In this document: one piece after another, positions 26,201 to 38,200 of the stretch
Numbering within the stretch: position 1 is the stretch's first letter
Layout: each line of letters starts with the position of its first letter
Made by a program: the position numbers and the translations under genes
Notes under the pieces: generated by a model
What the model saw: the letters and a program-made list of their open reading frames with translations, nothing else
Databases searched by the model: none
Told to the model about the DNA's origin: nothing
NCBI GenBank assembly: GCA_963402885.1
Contig: OY727095.1
Location: 8,933,001-8,997,000, forward strand
DNA from: Antedon bifida
Lineage: Eukaryota; Echinodermata; Crinoidea; Comatulida; Antedonidae
Direction of reading: 5' to 3'
DNA: 64,000 bases

Positions 26201-29200
26201 TTTCCATACCAAGTGCCACAGGTGACGTACAGCGCGGAACCAATCCTGTATGGTTAGAAATCAATGTACAGTATTATACTAAAAATAAGACAATACAGTA
26301 TAATAATCAATATATAAAACTATAAAACCTTTTCGAGTTAGAAGGCAATGTTTTATTATGAATATTCATTAGCAAACAAAATATATTTAAGAGATATTAT
26401 AATTTAATATATTCTCATCAAAAGCATCGTCATCACTAAAATGGTAAATATTCCTCGTTAGTAACTGGAAACTGAGGAAAATTGGAGTAGCCAGTACCGG
26501 AAGATTATCCCATGCCACTCTGTTCGAATAATGTGCATCCATGTTATTTATCACACACATTGATTGTTTTATATTCATGGTACCAACGGCTTAACGTCCA
26601 TCAGATCATCATCATTAAAACAAAAGCATTGTGTGTTAATACTGTTACTTACACACAGTATATCAAACCTACGTACCTAAGTCAGGATGAGTAACGTCAA
26701 TCGTGATCAAATTTTTGATTTCAAATAAATGATTCTCTGCGTAGTCACTTCCTTCAAAATACGTTTGGTTGTAAACAGTACTGACAAATATTGTTCCTTT
26801 GCATATATTTTTCTCTTTAAATAGGCTTACGTCCGATGAAACAGAAAACTTTACTTTAAACTGAAGAGGTTCTTCTCCTGGACGTATATTGGACGTCTAG
26901 AAAAGGAAAGGACAGCTCACATAATTATTATTAGAAGTGGATACAGTTCACATTAGGTATACTTTAGCAAAAAAATAAATAAATACTGAAACGCAAACTT
27001 CAATTTTGTTTGCTATAATAGTGTTGCATACATAGTTGGTATGGTCTCACAACTTTGTAAGTTATACATATTATATAACACCTAAATAAATTCTTGTCAT
27101 TTGATTAGACGATTGTGGGTCACATGGCGTGCAATAGTACGCAGTATATTGAACGGTCGTTCAATAGTACTTTCACAAATGTTTCGTGTACGAAAAAAAA
27201 TCGAGTGTTCGTTTATTCATCCGTGTTCGTCCATTCATTCGTGTTCGTCCATTTATTCGAGTGTTCATCTATTCATCATTCAGTGTTCGTTCACTCATTC
27301 GTGTTCGTCCATTCATTCGTGTTCGTCCATTTATTCGAGTGTTCATCTATTCATCATTCGGTGTTCGTTCACTCATTCGTGTTCGTCCATTCATTCGTGT
27401 GTTTTTTCATTCATTCGTGTGTTCGTCCATTTATTCGTTTGTTCGTCTATTCATTCGTGTATTCGTTCATTCATTGTGTTGGTCCATTATATTACGTTAA
27501 TTTAAGGGGATATTTTATTGTTTAATGAAGCAATCCAATCAGTAAATGTCGCATTCTATTAAAAAACTCACCAATATTTTAACACCATAGTTTGTTGGGA
27601 TGACAGTTTCTGAGCAGTTAGCGGACACATAATTAAATAACTTCGGAAGATAAAACATTATGTAGACGTTGGCGGCCGTAATAGCCGATTGCATGGTTGG
27701 TTTCAGAGTAAAGTGTATTTCAATCAAAGATCTGCAAAAGATATTGACAATTATAATAAAACAAATTCGCAGTAATTTTGCTCACAAGCAATTCGCTCAG
27801 TGGTCTAGGTCTAGAGGTTGTAGTTAATTGCAATTATCTTCTAGATAATAGGTAGACACGGTTTATGTTATTATAATATTATTATTATACTAATTTGAGC
27901 AGTGTTTCCCAGCAAAAATATACATACGATAGTAATGTATTATGATATCTACAATTTATAAAGTTGTACATATAAATATTTTATGTTCACACATAAAAGA
28001 GAACCCTCACTATAACGTTTGTTTACATCTTTGTTATGTTTATTCGACAGCAAAGATTAATTTAAAACCTGGTGTTTATTAGGCCTTGGGAAAATCGAGC
28101 TATACCGGTAACACTGCACTCGATCAAGAAAGGAATACTGCATGACTGTGTGATAATAATAAAGATATATATACATTAATGTTATACCAGGGTTATACTT
28201 ACTCTACAGTATATGATAGGGAAGAATCTAAGTCATAGGTTAGCATTAATTCAGCCCTAGCTGCTTCTGGGCGGAATACGGTGATTTCTGCTGCATCGGT
28301 ATTTTCAAGAATACCGTCTTGGTCCACCGTAGCTTCTACAATGAAGTCTCCGATTGAATAAGGCGTAAATGAGAAGTTTAAGCTCATTTGAAACCGCTCA
28401 CTGCTTGCAAGCATTGCTCCTACATAAGAAATGAATTTGTTATTACGTAATATGCCTAATTCTTAGGTGGTATTCTTTAGTGTCTTATAATAGTCCTGTC
28501 CTCTTCTTAATGAAATTATTAGAAAATAGTAGTAAGTAAACAACTAAATATTCGGGTTTACCAATTGGAACCTTTGGAATTTTTGATTGTCTTTTTTGTG
28601 TAAAGAACACATCAATTCGGCACATGTGCTGCCTTTGTTTTTTATATGTCATTGTTTTTTTAAATAAAGATACCGAGATATATTTTGGTTATGATAATTA
28701 TGGCCCGTTATCAGGATTGTAAACATGATTTTCGAAAAGTGGTCTATGATGATTGCCCAGTTGTGAACAAAATTCAAGATTCATGAAAATTGATTGGTCC
28801 ACGTAAGTAAGTTGACACGTGTTCTTTTAACCATCATATACCTTGTTCACACACAACATTCATAGTTGAACCTTCATCACAGGATCTGGATATCCATGTT
28901 CCATTTATATCCATAAACGCGCAGTTCTTTGTAGAATCACATGTCTTAATTGATTTCCAGTCTAAATTTGATAAGATTATTAGAATGTTAATAATGTTGA
29001 AAAAATATAAGAAAAAAGGAGGTAATATGGAATAGTGAATTTAAACAATTTAAACATGTTATAGGCCTACCAATTAATTATCTTATTCAAATCAGATAAT
29101 TATCGGATAAATGCGATAATTTTAACCTTTGACCTGAAGGAAAATTCTTTGCGGTGTGATTGGCTACTTGATTGGTCGGTAATGTCTGCAGATGAGCATT

Positions 29201-32200
29201 TTATTTTTTAAATAATTATCTGATTAGTTAACAAATTAACCGATAATGTTTGTATGGCTGCGGAAACACGGCATTCAATGTAAGAATTATAAACAACATA
29301 TCGTTCTAATATTAAAGATGAAGATTAATTTAATCATACTTTGAATAGGTTATTTTGTAGTTTTAATAAAGTTAACCATTTCCATAGAAAAAAAACGGAA
29401 AAAATAATGTTTTCCCTTATAAAATAACAAAACAAATGGTTAAATTCAACAAAAAATCCATTGGCTGAAAGCCATTTTGCTTTAAATTACAGTTTTTTCA
29501 GGTAGGCCTAAACACATTTTTTTAATCTAATTTTTGGTCAAAGTGGATAACTATTATATGACATTAAAATGGCATATTCAACAAAAAAATTGTAATAATA
29601 ATTTTTTCAGGGAGACAATACATCTTTAATGGTCTTACTTGAATATATAGAATCATCTTTTGCGGAAATCCAACGCCATTCTCCTTCTACCGATGAATCA
29701 GACAACCCCAGCCATAGGCCTACAAACTCAATGTAAAATACATTGTCAGTTCCATTCACTAACTGTTCAGTTCCATTCACTAACTGTTCAGTTTCATTCA
29801 CTAACTGTTCAGTTCCATTCACTAACTGAACAAACACGTTTTCTTCATACGATTCAACAATTACCAACGTGCTGCTATATTGCTCACACATGCCAACGGC
29901 ATCAGAATATACACTGCTCTCGCCCACGTAAGCGTAACATTTGCTGCCGCCGAGTAGCCAATTCTCTGGACATGTTGGTGTAACTATAAAACAAGCAAAC
30001 AGACAGACTAATAATATTATTGTTTAATCTTCAAAATTACGATCTATGCGGGAAAAAATTAACAGTAAACACACGATGTTGTCACTTTAACTTCGCGTGA
30101 TGATACTGGACGGAAGTTGGCAATACTAATATAGGTTAACATAAATAATGTGGGCGTCCTCATTCGACCAGATGTATCCAGGATGAAAAATGAATATACA
30201 ATAAACAATGCAATAGTTAACGTGATTTTAAAGTTACGTACATTCAAGTTTGTTGACTGGGCCAATTTCGACAACAAGTTTTTTGTTAGCAGACCCTTCT
30301 TCATCGGGATCGACGTTAAATGAAATGGTGTTATTTATATCTAAACCGTCACCAATTGTATGGACATCGAACGTTTCTTGTACAAAATGGAATAGAATAG
30401 GTTCTGAAGCGGACTCTCTAAGACGAACTTCGACTGATACAGACGTTCGTGATTCCCGTAACAATAAAATGATTCGGCATGTGACGTTTGAAAACATTAA
30501 AACGTCTGGAGTCGGTGAACATTCCAAAGGGTATGGATCCGGTGTAGGTATTTCGGGGATCTGAAAAATGGAGTAAGATCAGCAAGTATATCAAGGAGAA
30601 AAGGTAAATTTATAATAATTATTGTTAACATGTTAAGTTTGCATTTCATTGGATGCAACACGACGAGGTAGGCTTAGACGCAAGTGAGTTGACCAATCAC
30701 AAGCGACAGTTTTGGTGATCCACGCGTCGTAATTGGTCAAACCACTTGCGGCGCGTTTAACGTCGTTGTGTTGCGTCCAATTTGTATTTATACATTTGTT
30801 TATAGATTATTTAGAGGGTTGTTAGGTTTAGTTAGTCCCCAACGTATTGAACGTATTCAAAAATCGGTCCCCGGTCGTTCTCTACATGGACGCCACAAAT
30901 GTGCATACAGGTTATCAAAACAAAATTAAGCTTACCTCGGGTGATGGGTCCGGAACATAAGTAAAAGATGACTGAGCGTTTACAGACTGAGTGGGTGAAT
31001 AATGGGCGTATATATAGAATGCATTTGAGCCCGACGGATGCAGATTGCACATATTATGCGTTACAGTCACGCTAATTCTTATTCTGTTATAATTCTCATT
31101 GTTGGTAACATATCCTATTAAATAAACATATAAATGTGAAATAGTATAGAATGTTCGATACATGACACATTTATGGGGCATGAGTTATATTGGCGAAAGG
31201 AATAGAATTGATTGATTTTTTCAAATTAATAAACCGAATTATTCTGATAAGCAAAATGTTCTAAAACACTTTTGTATGTTTTTATTAGAAATGTTACAAC
31301 GCGATTTTACAACAATATTGCTTATTTATATAGGCCTATGCAGTATCTAATTGAAACAGTTTAACTTTCTTTCATATGACCTACAGTTTTGAAACAAATG
31401 TAATTAATGTCAATTATATAAAAAAAATCTACATTACATTTACTTTTATTCGTAGGCCTATGTGAACGAATAAATCTAAATTATTGTGTTTTAGTTGTCT
31501 TTGAATTATTTGTATAACATTTCGAGGAAGACCGAGAACCACCCTACCAATAGCTCTCAGCAACGACCTACTCACCCTTTATAAGCATAACACAGACATT
31601 ATGTATCCCAGACAATTGAAAACAAAGAAAGACATGAAACAACTTAAAGAACTAGCCAATGAAAGATCAGACTGGAAGAAACTGGTAAAAGAGATTTACG
31701 GAGCAGCCCAAGCGGAAATGTCGGCAGACTTTTCAGCGGAAAGGCAGTAATATAGTAATATAATAATATATTGTTAATGTTCTCTACTGAACCACTTTGG
31801 AAATCATTGCTTCAGCACTGAAAGTTTCATTCAGTATAAAGACAGAATAAATAAATAGTAGTAGTGGAGCTGTAGCTTGATGGTTTACGTTCTTGCCTTC
31901 CAATCCCAGGGTCCAATCCTGACCTAGTGCCAGGGTTGTAACTCACGACTCTTTCAACTCCACTCCCTAAGCCTCAAATGAGACTTCATAAGCATGATAA
32001 ACTACAGAATAGTTTATCTTATCCTGTAATTGCTGTTGGATGAGTATGAAATAAATTTTAAAAAAATAAATAAATGGCCCCAAGCGAAAAGAAAAACACA
32101 AAATGATAAAAAAAAACTTACCAGAGTTGATCATTCTACCCATCATTACGCTTCTGCCTGGAATTCCTTCAGTTATTTCCCTATCTACACATGGGATATT

Positions 32201-35200
32201 TTGTCCATAGTTACTATGTTTACTTATTGATGTTATTCTTAAGTTACTGCTGTCAAGATCGGGTGAATTCCATTCCGGAACTAGTGTGTATGAGCGGTTT
32301 TGATATGCAGGTATAGAGAGAGAGAAATGAACAGTTCTCCGATCACCAGATATCGAGCTTGGTGACACGGAAGACACGACTGGTTCTTCAATGTCAGGGC
32401 CATACTGTTGATAGAAGTAATAATAATAATTATAATTTATATAGCGCACATATCCACTAAAAGTGCTGAAGGCGCTAGCAACCACATACTGTAGATGATT
32501 AAGTATATGATTTCTTTATTTATTAATATATTTTTCTAAATTTTTTATTTACGCGTACGCGGGGTGAACCAGGTCAAAGTCTACGTACGCTGGCACGCTA
32601 ACGTTGACGCGCAACAAGCACACACCATTATTGGAAGGGCATTTGCTTTTGTTGCGTAGCTTGCGTTACGTTGCGTCGCTAGTGGAAACCAAGCTTATCT
32701 TACAGATTCCAATTGGTAAGCATTTTCTTCTTCCAAGCTGACGACTAGTATTTCTCTGTCTACTCGGTCCGATGCTAATGGCTCTCCGTTTATATGTATA
32801 CTAACGTTGATGTTTGTTACGTTGGTCACTCTATTTTGTAATGCAAGTCCAAGAAAGAGAACCAGTTCCGTTTCATCAGAATCAGTTTCTGAAATATAAA
32901 AATAAACTCAGATCTAAAAACACATAACTATCAATGCCTTATACAAGAATCCCTGTTTGTTGACACCCTTATTTAGGGGAGGGGAACACTAACGGCTAAC
33001 ACATGTTCAGGGATACTTTAGTGGGCTCAGATATTATCCCTTTAATTCTACTGAATTACACAAACATTTTCTACTAAAACAAGATAGAATACCAATAGTC
33101 AAATCTCCCAATATTATAGCAATACTGGGTTGACCTAATATGTCTGGTTTTCTGGAAATTCTGGTATTTGAAATGTGTTTTTAGTCGCGTGGACGCGACT
33201 CTATAGTTCACTATGTCGGTCGGTCGGTCGGTCGGTCTGTCTGTCGGTCCGGTATCACTATGCATTGTAGCACGCGACTTAATGGCTGTTGGCCTTGTTA
33301 ATAGTAACAAATTAGTGTTTGAGTCTTTGGACCTCTAGAAAAGTCTGTATTGGAAGATTTTACAGTTTTCAGAGAGTTAGTGTTTGTAGAGTTGATTGTA
33401 TTACAGTTTAAACCGTAAAGAGCAAATTAACAATACACTAAAGAAATATTGAAACTTTAAACTTTTTGGTAATATAGGCTAATTTTCCCCCTGATAGCCC
33501 AGAATGATATTAAAGTCCTTATTTGACCAATACTTGTTCAATTTTGTTTCAAACACTCACACAGATGTTGAAGTATGAATGAAATATTTTATTTATACTG
33601 GGCGACCTCTTCGGTCAAAGACTGGTCTCTCAGAGGGCCCAGTTATGATCAATGGCTGTGATGTACTAATACACCGGGGTAACCCCTTACTCGTCTCGAA
33701 AGATGTACTAGGTTCTTTAAAGTGCACACGAGCTAAATGTGTACACTGGACCTACGGTTTATAGTACTTATCCGAGAAGACTCATAGACCATGGAGTGAG
33801 TGAGCCTCGAATCCTTGGCTGCGTAATTACGGTTCCACTGTCTTAACCGCTCGGCCACTCACTCACTTGTTCAGGGATACTTTATTGTTGCGTTTACTAA
33901 ACAAATCATATGGCAATGCGTTCCAATGATTGACCTCACCTTCTTCCTTGCAGGCTTATAATATTATTGGGACATAGTTTAAAATTCAAACGAGATGAAT
34001 TAAATTAAGTTTGAATAGCAATAAAGAAGAAATAAAATTAAAACTTACCACAGTTTATTAATGCCCCGAAGTCGTACTTCTTACCGCCCGACGCTGTTGA
34101 ATCAATATCTATATATCTAGAATCTGCACAGAAGGTTCCCATATTGTAAAATTTTTTCTGGCATATAACAATGTCATTTAGTCCATTAAAGTCAACATAG
34201 GCTGTAATCCAGTGCGCTGACTTTCCTTTAACCTTTATATTTATTAACATCGCTTCAGGTTGGTTAAAGTAGAGAACAGACGGGAAGTCTACTGTAGCAT
34301 TAATAAAAGGCTCCTAAAGGCAAATGAAAAATTAAAATAATATAATATAAATTCGTTTATTTATTATTTATTTCAGATAAATATCCATAAATAATTACAC
34401 TCCTTGCTAAAAAAAAACTATGCTTGAACTAACCTTCCAAGGCAATATCAATAGACCTTCGATACATAATATATTCACAAGAAAAAATAAATATATATAT
34501 ATGAAATTATTAATGATTTTACCCCATTATGGTACAATGTTGACTCTTCAAAAACACTTACTATATAACACCTAAATAAATTCCTGTCAATTATGGTCAC
34601 ATAGCGTGCAATAGTACGCACTATTAAACGATCTTTTAATAGTACTTTTTTTCGTTTTTTTATACTATTGCTTTTTAAATACAACAGCGCCACCTATTTT
34701 ATACTTTCGCCGCGAATGTTATTGTTATGACTGGTTTCGCGATGGTTGTACATGTTTGGAGAGATATAATTTAGATCAAAAAGGAATTTAAATTATGGGT
34801 CAGGGTTAATAATATTTAATATAATTATTAAAACCAAATGTTTTTGTTTTAATCAATGTGAATCAAATGTAGACTTTGGCTCATAAACATTCATTATTTG
34901 TATACAATTATTGATTGTTCTAATTAAGAACTAGAATTGATTCGTTTTAAGAAACTATGCACGGAGTTTCCCCAATATTCATAACAAAAAAGACACTCCT
35001 TGCTAACAAAAACCATGATTGTACTATTCTTCAGGCAATAATAATAGCAATTAGACACATGATACATACTTTAATAATTACTTATATTAAAGATGTATTG
35101 TCCCCCTAAAAAAATAATTGTTTAATTTTTTTTTTTAAATATTCCATTTTAATATTACATAATAGTGATTCACTTTGACCAAAGAAAACGTTTTCCCCCA

Positions 35201-38200
35201 AAAAAATGTAATTTAAAGCAAAATATACCTAAATTGTCTGGAAGACAATGGTTTTTGGTTGAAATTAACCATTTCTTTTGTCTTTTTATAAGTGAAATAT
35301 TTATTTTTGATGATTTTTTTTCTACAGAAGTGAATAACTTGATTAAAACTGTGAAATTGCCTATTCAAAATCTGATTTTATTAAATTTTATTTGTCATGT
35401 TTTTGGGGGACAATACATCTTTAAATGCATAATGTTAATATCACTGAAGTAAAATATTGGATATTGGTTTTCAAATGTAGTTTAAAACCTTCCCAGTAAA
35501 TGTCGGTCATGGAATGTTGACAAAGGGTTAGAGAAGTGAATGAGAATTTTACAACAAAAGAAATCCTTTTATGACAGTGTTATTAGTATACCAGGGTAAG
35601 ATATATAGAGTAGGCCTATACCTTGTAAGAGAAAAATAAACATAATATCTCATACCTCAGTAGTAAGATTCGTAATGAAGCTAAGTTGACCAATTGTTAG
35701 AATTTCGTCATCTTGTGTTAATGTAGCATTCATAGTATAATTCGTATTGTCAAGTATATCTTCCATGTTAGTCAAAATGAAAGTTAACTCTATTTTAACC
35801 ATTCGTTCTTCAGCGAGGCTTCCAGAAAAATCCGCTTCATCTCGAGTATAAGCAGTATATTTATATCGCTAGAAGAAAAGACAAATATATAGGCGAAACG
35901 AATGTGATGATGGGGATTCCTTGGATCTGCGATAAGGAATTTCAGTTGGGATGGAAACACCATAAAACAAAAATAAAAGCTTTTAACTTTTACCTTGCAA
36001 CAAGTTTAAACAATAACATGGAATTATTTAAAAATGTTTTCTGTGTGCATATTGTGTGCATACATCCGTGGGATGCGCATTCAAAATCAAAATATATTTT
36101 GTAAGGTTGCGTTTTAATTCACACATTCTTACCGTAGACGCAATATAACTGTGTGTACCCCGCATATCTGCACCACTTTTTTCCTGTAGTTGGGGCTCTT
36201 GTGTGAAATATCCAAATGTTCGTGGCTCGGGATCAGTTTCATACTCCGTTGACACTTTTAGTTGAAAACTTCCGAAAAAATATTGAGGAAAGGTGGCGGT
36301 GACTAAAACAGACATTTTATCACCGGGATGCATCACATGATCTCCCTCTGTACGTTCCAAGTCTAGTTTAATATCATTATCTATCTAATTAAACACAAAA
36401 GAACGGTCAATTTCAGAACAGTTAGCTCAAACACAAACTCGACTTTGAAGTAACCTTTGAAAGGTGGTATTATAGAAAGTTGTCATTTTTAATGAAAAGA
36501 AAAGAATTTGTAGGCCAATTTCTATTAATAATGTTTTAACGGCAAAGGTGAACCAATGGTATTGTTTTTTTTGTTACTTGATTAATTCTACTAAGGTGCT
36601 TCAAAATATACCACAACTCGCTTGATCATGCCTCCATAGGCACTGCTATCTAACAATTCAGTTTTACGTTGGGGATAATACAAAAACATACTCTCGATAA
36701 CCGACAAGTAGAAATTACAAAGGACAACTTGACCGAAGACCATATTTTAACAACGTGTTAGGGATGTTCATAATTTCAGAACCATCGCGAGATTAATAGG
36801 ATATCGCCGCACGCGCTCGCCGTACAACAGTCGCCGTAAATTGCTGTGACGTCACAGGTGCATCGCGATATCCTCAATCTCGCGATTGTTCTGAAATCAT
36901 ATGTACATCCCTAATACGTTGTAAAAATATGGTCCTCGGTCAAGTTGTCCTTTAAAACGATTACAATTTATTTATAATAAAATAACTTACTATTACAGAA
37001 AAATTTGCAGTCAAAGTTATAGAATCTGTAATTTCATTGCCGCTATACGTGTAAGAAGCGTACCAAGTGTAGTTTTGGCCGTCATTGAGCTCTGAAATAT
37101 CGTCTACCGTAGCCATTGCAAACGATACTACAATCTTTGAATCTACATAAACCTCAACTGACGATCCACTCATATGATAAATACCCATCTGAAATTACAG
37201 ATAGATATTTAGAAGCATAAGAACGTATTGGATGCATTTGTAATGCGCTTTATACCAAAGACTCTCTTCGTGTTCAAGCGGCGGCGCTCATTCCACTACC
37301 CACGACGATAAGGGCTAATTATAGACCAGTACACCGGACGGCATGCAAACTAGATTTACACCGGACCTCCAGTTTAAAGTCCTTATCCGACAGATGCTTG
37401 AACTTGCGCAATGCTATGGCCATGGTTTTGCAGCGCCCTGCCTTAAAGTACGATTGAATACAAAATTAAAATAATAATAATAATGAAACTATAAATTAAA
37501 TGTTGTCCTATACATTATAAACAAATATCTCTCCTTTTGTCACTCGCTCACTGACTAATACCATAAATACTAATCAGTTAACTACTACACAATAATACCA
37601 CAAAATACTGAATTTAGGCCTATAATACGTTAAGTATAGAGGATTTAGTGACTTTCTATATAAATGATTTTGTTTTTAATGGCTTGAACTAAAACTGATT
37701 TGTACACATACGTATACAGGTTCATTACGCATGCGTCGACGTATAAACCGTATCAGTCCCAATTGACAAATGACCTAAAATTCGGATTTTCCCTTTTTAG
37801 GCCTAAACCTTGTTTTGCAACTTCAGGTTGGTTCTTCCCACTAGCGACGCAACGTAACGCAGCCTACGCAACGTAAAGCGTGGTTCCCACTAGAACGCAG
37901 CGCAGCGACGTATCGACGCAAAGTGCTGTATTGCGTATTCACAACTGGGAACCGATGACAAAACAGTCTGTAAAATCATCAATTTATTTAAAGAAGTTAT
38001 TGTTATTTTATTGATTCTTCTTCATCTAATTCTAAGGTGTGGTATTCAGGATAAAGTTGGTCAACAAATTTAGAGTTAAAATACAAGGCAGGTGCGAAAG
38101 AGAACTATTGGTAATCTTAGGTCTTGGGTCTTAGGTTTCGTGATCTTAGGTCTTAGGGGATCTAAAGCTTGGTTCCCACTAGCGACGCAACGTAACGCAA

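Noticed and set aside
27101..27525. Three overlapping long plus-strand open frames (Ser/His/Phe/Val-rich)
   Set aside because: All three frames are open only because of the intronic minisatellite; the peptides are repeat artefacts.
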